A DNA stretch of 64,000 nt, from positions 1 through 64,000 of the forward strand of contig MU858051.1 in NCBI GenBank assembly GCA_033297075.1, in the 5' to 3' direction. The DNA is from Rhypophila decipiens (Eukaryota; Ascomycota; Sordariomycetes; Sordariales; Naviculisporaceae). Of this stretch, positions 13,395 through 23,459 are shown one piece after another. The translations under genes were made by a program, and so were the position numbers. The notes beneath the pieces are model-generated. The model was not told the DNA's origin. It searched no databases and saw only the letters and a program-made list of their open reading frames with translations. Positions within the stretch are counted from its first letter, which is position 1. Each line of letters begins with the position of its first letter.

Positions 13395-15237
13395 ATGGCA
13401 GCTCGGCAGATCCGGGCACTCTCTTCACTGGGCCGGGTATCTTCCCGAGCAGTTTGGCTTTCCAGTTCCCTACCGAGATCGAGGACTCACCGGTCTACGC
13501 AACTACTTGACAAAGCCGCCATGTCGACATTCGCTGCCTTCAAGGTGCCCAAAGTGGCCAATGAACCCATGGTAGGGACCCCCTTCTGTACAACCTCAAC
13601 ATACCAAGACTGACACCGATTTTCGACAGCATGACTATGCCAAAGGTTCCCCCCAACGTGCTAGTCTCACGGCGGCAGTCGAGACCTTCCAGAAGCAAGG
13701 CGCGATAGACGTGCCGCTCGTCGTTGGCGGGAAAGAGATCAAGACATCTGCGACTCGAACCCAGATAAACCCGGCCGACCACAATGTCGCCGTCGCCACA
13801 TATTCGCAAGCCGAGCCGCAGCATGTCAGGGACGCAATTGATGCCGCACTGGCTGCAAAGTCAGAGTGGGAGTCACTCCCGTTTGCCGACCGCGCTGCCG
13901 TGTTCCTGAAGGCGGCAGATCTGGTTAGCAACAAGTATCGCTATGATATAATGGCAGCCACTATTCTCGGTCAAGGGAAGAATGCTTGGCAAGCAGAGAT
14001 CGACACGGCCGCCGAGCTCTGCGACTTCTTCCGATTCAACGTCAAGTACGCCGAGGAGTTGTATTCCCAACAGCCCGAACACAACTCCCCCGGAGTGTGG
14101 AACCGGGTCGAGTACCGACCACTCGAGGGCTTCGTTTATGCCGTGAGCCCGTTCAACTTCACGGCTATTGCCGGCAACTTGCCAGGTGTGCCTGCCCTGA
14201 TGGGCAATGTCGTGGTATGGAAGCCAAGCGACTCTGCCATCGCCAGCAACTGGTTGCTCTACAATATTCTGCTCGAGGCCGGTCTGCCCAAGAATGTGAT
14301 CCAGTTTGTGCCTGGAAACCCCGAGGAGGTGACCAAGGAGGTCTTGGCACACAGGCAGTTTGCTGCCCTGCATTACACCGGGAGTACTGCCGTCTTCCGC
14401 AAGCTGTATGGCCAGATTGGGGCTGGAGTCGCTGAATGCCGTTATCAGTCATACCCACGCATCGTCGGTGAGACGGGTGGAAAGAATTTCCATTTGATCC
14501 ATTCGTCTGCCGACATTGAGAATGCCGTGGTCCAGACAATCCGCGGCGCCTTCGAGTACCAGGGTCAGAAGTGCAGCGCGGCTTCTCGCCTCTATGTCCC
14601 GGCATCGATCTGGCCCAAGTTCAAGGCACGTTTAGTGGAGGAGACAGAGAAGCTGACGGTGGGCAACCCGTGGGAGCACAAGAACTTTATCGGTCCAGTG
14701 ATCCACGCAGCTTCGTTCAAGAAATTATCAGGGGCCATTGACGAGGCCAAGAATGACTCCGACCTTGAGCTATTGACCGGCGGCACTCACGACGATACGC
14801 GAGGATTCTTTATCCAGCCAACCATTTATGAGGCTCGCAGCCCGACGCACAAGCTCTTCTCAACCGAGCTGTTTGGCCCGATTCTGACGGCGTACGTGTA
14901 TGATGACACCAAGGACCCGGTCAAGGCGTTCGCATCGGTCTGTGAGCTCGTGGATAGCACATCAGACTATGGTCTCACCGGATCCGTATTTGCTTCCGAT
15001 CGTGCCGCCGTGCGTTTTGCAGAGGAGAAACTCCGCAATTCGGCGGGCAACTTTTATGTCAACTGCAAATCAACTGGAGCAGTGGTGGGCCAGCAACCTT
15101 TTGGCGGGAGCCGTGCGAGTGGCACCAATGACAAGGCTGGCAGCAGCAACATCATCAGCCGGTTTGTCAGTATGAGAAGTATCAAGGAGGAGTTTAACGC
15201 TACTACTCGGGTAGAGTATCCCAGCAATGAGGCATGA
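13395..15237 (+). CDS. prnC: delta-1-pyrroline-5-carboxylate dehydrogenase, mitochondrial
   Basis: This enzyme oxidises P5C / glutamate semialdehyde to glutamate with NAD, the second step of proline catabolism in the mitochondrial matrix. Exons are 13395-13571 and 13630-15237 (594 aa). The 58-nt intron starts GTAGGG and ends GACAG. The N terminus is rich in Arg/Ser/Leu and acidic-poor, like a mitochondrial presequence; a second Met at residue 43 (MSTFAAFKVP) could initiate a shorter form. The aldehyde dehydrogenase core shows PFNFTAIAGNLP, the general-base glutamate in GETGGKN (Glu340), the nucleophile in GQKCSA (Cys374) and FGPILTAYVY. Length and the sequence around the active site match the P5CDH group (Put2, PrnC, ALDH4A1). 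In aspergilli the orthologue lies in the prn cluster; no other prn gene is seen here. Confidence 0.95.
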
Positions 15238-16694
15238 GGCGTTACCAGTATGGATAATTGAGGCAAAGATTGACAAGTTTCTCACCCACGGTCATATGTG
15301 CATTTAACGGCGTTGGGTTTCATTGGAGTCTTCCACGCAAAGCGTTGCATGATGACGGGGTTTCAGCATGCGTCCAGAAGCTGACGATATACGTAACGCA
15401 TGTGCTTGTTAGGTAATGACATGGCTTGGTTAGATAATACGGCTCTTGTTGAGCAAAGAAAAGAATACAGCAGACCTTGACACACCCGAGCGGCGCATGT
15501 GCTACAAACAATTGGTCAGAAGGACTCTGGGATTGAATGAAGAGCTGCCGAGTCTGCCCTGAAACCCCAGTGAGCGGCCAAGTCAGGCTGGGGATTTTGG
15601 TCGTGTCAGAGTGCTTGGATGACACCCGTGGGCCGTGGGACCAATTCTTGTTGTAACAACAGAAGTGCAGGATTGATTCGGCTGGCGGGCATGGAGTGCC
15701 GTGCGTGTGGAGAATCATGTAGACATTCCCTCGTGGCAGTCAAAAAAAAAAACCAAATTTCCTGTGAGAGGGATCGACCGGGTTAAAAGGAGGTTGAAGA
15801 TGCGTACGGATAGTGCACATGGGAGCAGCAGCGAGCAGCAGCACGTTGTATGCGGAGAAAAAGGCTTAGGGGGCAGCTAGGCTCGGCCAGGCTCCAGACC
15901 TCACACTAAGGTCGCTCGGGGTCAAGCTCAACGGTCCAATCAGGATCGGGTATTGCACCCCGTGCCTTCCAGAACGGATGTGAGCACGCGACTCCTTCCT
16001 CTGCTCTCCGTGGATCTTGAATTCTGTTTGAGAAAAGAGAGACAGAAGAGAAGGCACAATGCACCACTGCACCACCAATTACGGGCACGGGGGGTCACCA
16101 CCTTCTGTTTCCCAAGAAAAGTGGTCGTCGCAAGGGTCTCAAATTCCAAGGAGCCAGCCAAGGGCCAAGGAAGGCTCTGCTCCCTCGAGTCCTTTCCTAA
16201 TTCTGATCGTCTTGTTTTCCATCATCCTTCTTCACCCGTGAAGACGAACTTTGCTTCCGAACCATCCATGTGTGACTGTTATTGCTACTGCGGTTCATTG
16301 TCGATAACCCCATCTCTCGGCTTTCCGCTTTCTAATTCCGCGGGCGTGGACGCCTTTTGCCAGGACAGAAATATGGCCATCTTTTCAACTACTACCACCA
16401 GTTTATGTCTCGGAAACTAGACCCAAACCCTTACGTGTTGATACCACCAACAACCCCGTGAGCACGCCCTATCTGTCGGGAAAACAGACTCGATATCTTT
16501 AAGCCATAGGCTGCCGACTTCAACTCGCCCAGACATCCGGCCAGATCACTGGCATATAGCTACAAGACTGTCATAATCTACTGTCACGGCTTGATTTTCC
16601 CGGAGCCAAGCTATTCGTGTTCGTGTTTTGGATACCAACACTTCGATACCCTTTCTACGAGAGTCAACCTGCTCTCTTATCAATATCAACCGAG
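15238..16694. other. intergenic, upstream region of the bHLH gene
   Basis: This holds the 3' flank of the P5CDH gene and the probable promoter and leader of the bHLH gene. From about 16160 the plus strand is pyrimidine-rich, as is common in fungal promoters and 5' leaders. Short frames only; no gene is supported. Confidence 0.5.
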
Positions 16695-17966
16695 ATGCCT
16701 CGTGCCACATTACCTCCCACGCCAGGATCGTCGACCGATATGAAAGGCCAGGATGGTTCGAAGCTTGCTACCTTGCAGATATCCTTCGAGCTTCCACCAC
16801 CTGCCATGATTTCGGCTGATGGCTCACCCAACTCGATGAGGGCCCCAGGTCCAAGCCCCTATCCTACGCAACCCAGCGAAACGGTCAAGTCACGACGGCG
16901 GTCATCGACTCTTCAAGGCCCGGCGAAGGACAAGGGCCAGTTCGCACTCCCACCACCTCCTACCCGTTCACGCAAGATAATACAAATGAAACCGCGCGAG
17001 GAATCTCCACAGGAAGCTCGTCCCAGCACGAAAGCTGCTGCTTCAGCCCCAAAGAACAACAACACATCAGCTGCCGCTCCACCGGCCGTCGCTGGAACGA
17101 AGAGGAAACAGCCGTCTACTACGAGCGCGGCGGGGAGGAAAATTGCGAGAAAGACTGCCCACAGTCTAATTGAGCGGAGGCGGAGATCCAAGATGAACGA
17201 GGAGTTTGCTGTCCTCAAGAACATGATCCCGGCATGTACTGGTGAGATGCACAAGTTGGCCATCCTTCAGGTTAGTGATAGTTTTGCTTGAGTTAGGAAG
17301 GCTCGAAGAAGGCTGTAATACTGCCTTACGGAGTTTCTTGCACTCTAACTAGACTGACAAAATGCTTACTTGGCCCCTACCCAGGCATCGATCGAATATG
17401 TCAGATACCTCGAAGATTGTGTCGCAAAGCTCAAAGCGCAGTGCGTTGAAGACTCCGGTTCCAGGGCAACGGATACCAGCCTTCCATCGCCGACTCGCCT
17501 AGAACCATACAACCCAGATCGGAACTATACCCACATGACGGATGTCAACTCGCCTGATGTGGAGATGACGAGCTCAGATATTGCTTCCCCAACCTTCACA
17601 CACAGCGCAGGTCGCTCAAATCAGCCGTCCGTCTCGCCGGCTTTGCTCGCCGAAGATATGAGAGACCGACATAATTCGCACTCGTCTATCTCTACCGAGT
17701 ACCGGCACCATAATAGATACAGCGTGTCGGCTAATACCTCACCAAATTTTGGACCTCAGGCTCACGGCTATGCGCCGAGTATCCATTCGGCCTCTGGATC
17801 GACTCTCCCAAGTCCTGCATTGATTCCCCAGCGGGACTTGGACCAAGAAGCCACCACGGCTCTGCTGATGTTGAACCAAGCAGACCGACGCCACTCCAGT
17901 ACCAATACTAGCGGGAGTGTCTCGGCCGGAAGGGGAATGAGTGTAAGGGACTTGTTAAGTACCTGA
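16695..17966 (+). CDS. bHLH transcription factor
   Basis: Exons are 16695-17270 and 17385-17966 (385 aa), with a 114-nt intron GTTAGT...ACCCAG located inside the second half of the bHLH domain. The domain spans about residues 152-211: the basic region RKTAHSLIERRRRSKMNEEF has the His/Glu/Arg positions that contact E-box CANNTG sites, then helix 1, the loop (IPACTGEMHKLAI) and helix 2 (ASIEYVRYLEDCVAKLK). The N-terminal 150 residues are Pro/Ser/Ala-rich and the C terminus is Ser/Asn-rich. It resembles the fungal Esc1 / 'GlcD gamma'-type bHLH group rather than Cbf1 or the SREBPs (no Tyr in the basic region). ATG 16695 is the first in-frame ATG. Targets are unknown. Confidence 0.9.
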
Positions 17967-19844
17967 AGATGCGGCTGCCTGGCCGGTCCGTCAGATTCGG
18001 CAAAGAGCTGGTTTCAGGGATTCTCTCCCTTGTCTTGGCCACGGATTGGGTATATATTCTCTTCGATGGCGAGGTGTGATATCTGGGTTGTCATATCCAT
18101 TAGCCAGAGCTACTCTGAGATTACGATTGATGATGGTGGTGTGCAAGTTAGGGCCATGGCTGGGAATCGTTCATGATTTTTTATGGGAGCTAGGAGTACC
18201 GTGGGCGCAATGGCTTGTTGGGGTTCTCTAGGCGTATCTGGTGTTCAAAACACTGCCTGGTCTTTGTCAAAGTTGTTTTGTACTTTTTGACTCGTAATCA
18301 CGGAGCCCTTGGTCCCCCCATACACGGCTGTGTGCAAGGGCACATCAGAATCCACGGTATGGGTTGTAAAAGCTCCTCACTCAGGATGCGACAAATATCA
18401 GTTGATTTTAAGAGACCATCATGGGTCAATCGGCCTGGCCAGTTTGATCCATGCCGACGTGTGGTACGAGGGAGAAGGCTCTGGAAACCATTGTGTGTTT
18501 GAGGCTCGGAGGAGGATCGACGAAGAAAAGGGTTTCTAGACTGATGGGATGCAAGGGACAGGAGTCGATGACTGGGCGACGAGATGAAAAATGTCGAGGG
18601 TTGATGGATGAGGCTTGCAGGCTTTCTTGGTGAAGCTGGAAGGGGCCCAAGAGCTCAAGGACTGCCGATTCTATCAAGAAATGGGTTGATGGGCCATTTT
18701 CGATTTCTTGGGAAGGAACATGATTCGCGCCATGTTTCTTGAAACAATTGGTTCGCAGTGGCAACCGGAGATGCTGATGTGTTTTGAGTTTCGTCCCAAA
18801 ATGTGTAATCGTACGACTCAACCCCGAAATGCCCCCAAATACCCCAGTTTTGCCTCCCATGTTTTTTTATCAAGCTTCAGAAATCGTATTGTTACACCCG
18901 TCAACGGTCATCCATCCTGGTCTTTGGCACGTGATACCCCTGAACCTGGCCAACTTACACTCGATATGGATACAGGTTGAGAAACATGAACGAGTCGATG
19001 TGGGACGAGTCTGTCAGCGAGAAAGGCCTCATAGCCTGGGTCAGCCTTGATACCAAATATCTATATATCTTGATAGTTCCGTCTCGGTCTCGAATCCCGT
19101 TCTCTTTCTCATCAAGCCAACAGCTTTTCAGCTTCTCTTCTATTCATCTTGATTCTCCATTGTCGACTCTGGCAGTCTGACTTGTTATTCCTCTTCAATT
19201 CTTGTCAAATCGCCGGCGTGGAGGTCCAAAGGCAATCCTTAAATCCACGACTTTGCACATTTCCTAGCTTTCCCATCGGCCGGTCTCGGGAAAGCCTTCA
19301 GCAGACACTCCATCCAACAACATACTCAACTCCACGCACCCTTCCTCCGCTCCCAAGAGGACCCGACCTCGAACCATACAACAACAAGAGACGAAGCACC
19401 TTCAGGCCTCCCCGTCTTCTTCCGGTCAACCTCAGTTCTCAGTCATCTCGCGCCCACACACGTAAGAACTCGGTCGATCTCTCCAACCCTTTTGATCGCC
19501 CACCTCGGCAGCCACAACCACAACCACAGGAGCCCTCTCCTACCACTCCTTCCCCAGTCTCCCCGAGCTGCCTCCCTCCTCCTCTCTTTTCCAGCAGAAA
19601 CTCTCCTCCCACCGCTCGGGCAGTCAGCACCACCAAGCTACAACACAAGAGAGTCTTTTCCTCGTCCAAACCCCAGCCTCTCCGTCTCGTCCAAGAGACC
19701 CTCAAGGACAAGCGAAAGAAGCAGCCGCCCGTCTTTTACGCCCAGCACTCGCACAGCATCGTCCAGTCGTTGACTTATATCACCATCCAGCAAAAGGCTT
19801 CTCCTTGTCCAGTAGTCGACGACTATAATATTTATTTCAACAAG
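17967..19844. other. intergenic with long pyrimidine-rich leader
   Basis: This is the 3' flank of the bHLH gene followed by a C/T-rich stretch (about 19180-19844) leading into the next gene. The leader stays open in frame with the downstream ATG from 19149 but contains no in-frame ATG, so it is taken as 5' UTR or promoter. No RNA gene was seen. Confidence 0.5.
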
Positions 19845-21280
19845 ATGGCGTCTTCCAACCCAGTCATGCCAAAGGTTGGACCTCCTCCCAACCCCGTCAC
19901 ACTTCCTCCCCTCCCCAACAGCAATATTGCTGGTGCTAGTAGCAATAGTAGTGGTCCCCGGCCAACGGCTCCTAGTTTTGGAGTTGCTGCGCCGCCTTCC
20001 AAAGAGGAGCTCATCGCTGACTTGCGCCGCCAGGTAAATACACCACACACTTTATTCCTCTTTTTTTCCTTGCTTCCTCATTGAAGCGGTGTTTGCCTTC
20101 GCGATTCCAATCATCCATCAGTTTTGTGAGTTCGTTTCCCTAACGCCATGATATATATATAGCTCTCCGACACGGCGTCCGATGCGTCATCTGTCGACTC
20201 CCGCGGGCGTCGCCGCCGCAGAAACAACAACAACAAGGCTCTTGCCCAGAAGGGTGCCGTTGGCGGTCTAGCTGGGCCCCAGGTCTTACCCCGTCTTGCT
20301 GAGACCAAGCCGGTCCGTCTCCAGCTCGGGCTTAATCTCGATGTTGAAGTCGAGCTCAAGGCCCGTCTGCAGGGTGATGTCTCGTTGACGTTGCTGTAAG
20401 TTGACCACACTTCTCACTTGTCTTTTCTCCGCCATATTTTCAGGTCATATCCTGGCCATGATTCCAACCGATTGGTTTTTTTTTTCTTCGAACGGAAATT
20501 CTGTTTCTGACGCACCGGGGCTCAATACATACAGGCAATAAACGGGTTCGACTTTCGCTAATTCGATTCTTGCGTCTTTTTTTCCCACCTTGTTCATGAT
20601 ACCACAGAGTTGAAAAGAAACAAACACCTCGTCCATCGTCGTCCACCGAGCTACGAGTCCCGATATCTATCTTTTCGTCGTCTGCATTTCCTTCCCTGCC
20701 ATCATCATCGTCACCACAATCAGATGGTGTCGAGGGCAGCTCGTCAACCTCATCACCGCCTGTCATCATCGGCTACGAAAACAACAACATTTCCCACCAT
20801 GGTGACGATGTAGCCAGCGGAAGCAGCACCACCGGCCCAGAAGAACTCTTCCACATGAGAATCGGCAAATTCGCCCTCCGCCAGCGCTGGATCGACCGCG
20901 AGGTCAGTCCCTCCCTTACACTAGCCGTGGCAATCTGTCTTGTCTTGGTTGGGTTCGTCTCGGGTTTACTCGCCGCGTGGTATGGACCTGTATTGTCTGT
21001 AAGAATGGAAGAGGTAGTGTTGTCACTATGGAAGAACTTGGGTCTTGCTCATCATCGTTGTTGTTGTCGTCGCGTCATTGGAGTTATGGGGTCCGTGGTT
21101 TCTTGTGTGTCTGATTTCTTATCGGGTCGTGTTGTTGGTTCTTTAGGTCATGTCATGTCTCCTGCCCTGTTTTTGAAGGAGAAGTATCCTAGTGCAAGTA
21201 CAGCCATTGCTGGAAGTGGTCTTGGTATTGGTGTCGTCAGTGTTATCTCTCGTGCGAACTTCACCTCGCTCGGGGCTTAG
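19845..21280 (+). CDS. three-exon protein with C-terminal membrane segment, unknown family
   Basis: Proposed exons are 19845-20033, 20163-20395 and 20608-21280 (364 aa). Introns: GTAAAT...ATATAG (129 nt, branch CTAAC) and GTAAGT...CCACAG (212 nt). The phases join without a stop; reading through the second donor would end the protein at 141 aa. The N terminus is Pro/Ser-rich, then comes a basic patch (GRRRRRNNNNK) and a probably conserved segment at about residues 114-141 (LGLNLDVEVELKARLQGDV). A Ser-rich linker, the charged segment EELFHMRIGKFALRQRWIDR and a hydrophobic helix at about 244-266 follow. The last 100 residues have unusual composition and could conceal another intron (a GTAAGA lies at 20999). 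Function unknown. Confidence 0.6.
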
Positions 21281-22775
21281 ATAGATGGATGGTGACAAGT
21301 CAGGATTTATTCATCGTATATCAAACTTCTTTGCTATATATCGACTCATAGTGGGTGACAGTATGCTTCCGAACTGTGATCTATCATCATCTCCTTTCAA
21401 CGTGGCAATCAGAACAATCAGGCGAAGAGGAGTGAACAAAAACAAAAAGAACCAATAAAAGGGGTTTCCTTAGACTCCTCTGACAAAAGTGTACTTTAAG
21501 AGAGTTGATCTGCCGCCGGGAATTGAGCCCGACGTGGGGGTCGAACCCACAACCTTGAGATTAAGAGTCTCACGCTCTACCGATTGAGCTAGCCGGGCGG
21601 ATTCTCTCTTTCAAGTGGATTTGTTGAGTTCCTGCTGTGGTAGGGAAGCTTAAAAGTGGGTGTGAAGGCGAGGTTCATGACTCACTCGACTGTGGATATG
21701 GGTTGTGGCTCTGCTACCTGCCGTGGCTGAACTATATGGGTCGCACAGGGCGAGCCATGGTCAAACCTCTGAATGAAAGCAAAACCGAATGTGAATGCAT
21801 CTCAGGAGTGGCAAGTAGCATCGTATCATTTCAATTCGTGAGCTTTGTTCTCATTCAGCGCTCCTATGTTCAATCTGCCTGTCTGCTGGCACTGGTATCT
21901 TCCATTCAAGACAAGGAAATACAAGATGATGGGGTATAGCAATCTGAAAGGGGTATAAAACAGCGTGAACTGACTATCCTTGATACCGGTACTGGTATAT
22001 CACGAAATGAGTTGTGGTATGTTGTACTCCGAAAGCCCTGCTCTGCCGTCCAGGCATATCATCAGTACCTTGGGTATGTGTAAAACGCCCTCCGACTGCC
22101 AGAACGGGTATCTGGTTGAATCAGAAGCCTTCATGAAAAGAAAAAAAACGACATCGCTGTCAACTGTATGGATCCAATGTGCGAAAATTCCTCCAGATCG
22201 TTGATCGAAGGAAAGAGGATGGATCTCCGTGAAAGAGGTGAGGGGGAGAGAAAGAAATGGGGTATAAGCCGTAGCTGCTAAAGAGAAAAACACGCTTCAA
22301 TGGCCGTATCAGTTCATGAGAAAGAAAAGGCGCACATAAAAACGAGCGTCGGGGGAAGAAGCGGAGTTCCATCTCTCCGAAACCTGTCGGATGGTCGTCC
22401 ATCGACGTGAGCCTCAGTAAATGACCTAGGTATTCCTGTGAACTAAAACCTCAACATGTATCCTCTGCCATATTGGGTCGACCTTGATCAAGCCCGCTAG
22501 GTACAACCGGAAATATTTGTTTCTGTCGAGGGTAGTGTGGGCCCCGTATGTGGCCTAAGACAGCCGCGAGGTGTAAATTCTCGCGAGACGTCGACATCCT
22601 GTCTCTGCAATCGTAACCAGACCTAGGCTCAGCACCACTGCGCAAGATGTGCCCGGCTGACTGTTGGCCTGTAGGGTGAGACGTTAGCTGATGCCTTTTG
22701 AATGGAGACAGGTATAGGGTCTATAGACGGACATCATTGGCGTTGGTATGGGTTCCTAGGCTACCCATGAAGAAC
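21281..22775. other. intergenic carrying one tRNA gene
   Basis: Apart from tRNA-Lys at 21526-21598 I see no gene. Short AT-rich frames (for example 21637-21939 plus, 22000-22293 minus) have no recognisable features. Confidence 0.5.
21526..21598 (-). tRNA. tRNA-Lys (CTT)
   Basis: The minus strand folds as a complete cloverleaf: acceptor GCCCGGC pairs with GTCGGGC (one G-U), D arm GCTC/GAGC, anticodon stem TGAGA/TCTCA around the loop CTCTTAA (anticodon CTT), variable loop AGGTT, T arm GTGGG/CCCAC with loop TTCGACC. Box A (TAGCTCAATCGG) and box B (GGTTCGACCCC) are intact. There is no intron and the 3' CCA is not encoded. The discriminator base reads T. A short T run lies about 40 nt downstream as a possible Pol III terminator. 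Confidence 0.95.
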
Positions 22776-23459
22776 TCAGTATTTGAAGTAGGAGTTGCCA
22801 GCACCCGATGAGCTGTAACTGGATGGATTGTTATCAAAGGAGTATTCTGCTGGGTTGCCACTGGAGAGGTAATCGGACTGGCCAGTGCTGTATGGATACT
22901 CAGACAGGTTGTCAGGATAACTGGATGAGCTCCCTAATCCGGATCTGAATTCGTTGCTGAATTCGTAACTGACGGTCTCGCGTGCATAGTCTGTTAAGTC
23001 GTCAAGTGGGGGGCTAAATGAGGTGCCAGAAAGGTCTGTCGACAAGCTGCCTTGGGGTGAGCTGGATAGGTTTGGATATGAGGAATCCAATGTGGTGTGT
23101 AGATGGCTGGGAGGATCTTGCGAAGTACTGAGGGAAGAAGCACTGAATGTCATGTCCGAATCAAGACCAAATCCAGGCAAATTGTTGCTTTCTTGGGTGC
23201 TGGAGAGATGTGGAGTGGAGGTCTGGTCCGTGATGATCGAATAATCAGACGCAAGTTCAAGTTGGCCTGGAGAAGGAGTGGCAGATCTCGACCAGTCAGC
23301 CAGACTGAAAGATCCTCGCCTGTCCCCGGATATGTTTTCTAATACAGCTGGAAATTGCTGCTCACTGGGAGCTTGCTGGGAGCTCGAGGTACCTTCCTTT
23401 TTCTTGTAGAATGGAGGCAAATTTTCCTCGTCATCTTCGTCACCGTTATTCGTTGACAT
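22776..23459 (-). CDS. low-complexity Ser/Asp/Tyr-rich protein, unknown function
   Basis: A single open frame of 227 aa starts at ATG 23459 (MSTNNGDEDDEENLPPFYKK). It is acidic at the start, then Ser/Pro/Gln-rich, and ends with a run of Ser/Tyr/Asn-rich motifs (YPDNLSEYPYSTGQ, NPSSYSSSGAG). No globular domain, signal peptide or membrane segment is visible. The frame stays open for about 75 nt upstream of the ATG, so an upstream exon cannot be excluded. Such proteins are often lineage-specific. Whether it is expressed is unknown. Confidence 0.5.
   Translation of the reverse strand: MSTNNGDEDDEENLPPFYKKKEGTSSSQQAPSEQQFPAVLENISGDRRGSFSLADWSRSATPSPGQLELASDYSIITDQTSTPHLSSTQESNNLPGFGLDSDMTFSASSLSTSQDPPSHLHTTLDSSYPNLSSSPQGSLSTDLSGTSFSPPLDDLTDYARETVSYEFSNEFRSGLGSSSSYPDNLSEYPYSTGQSDYLSSGNPAEYSFDNNPSSYSSSGAGNSYFKY

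Noticed and set aside
19149..19844. Upstream extension of the 364-aa protein
   Set aside because: The frame is open because the leader is pyrimidine-rich, but no in-frame ATG occurs before 19845.
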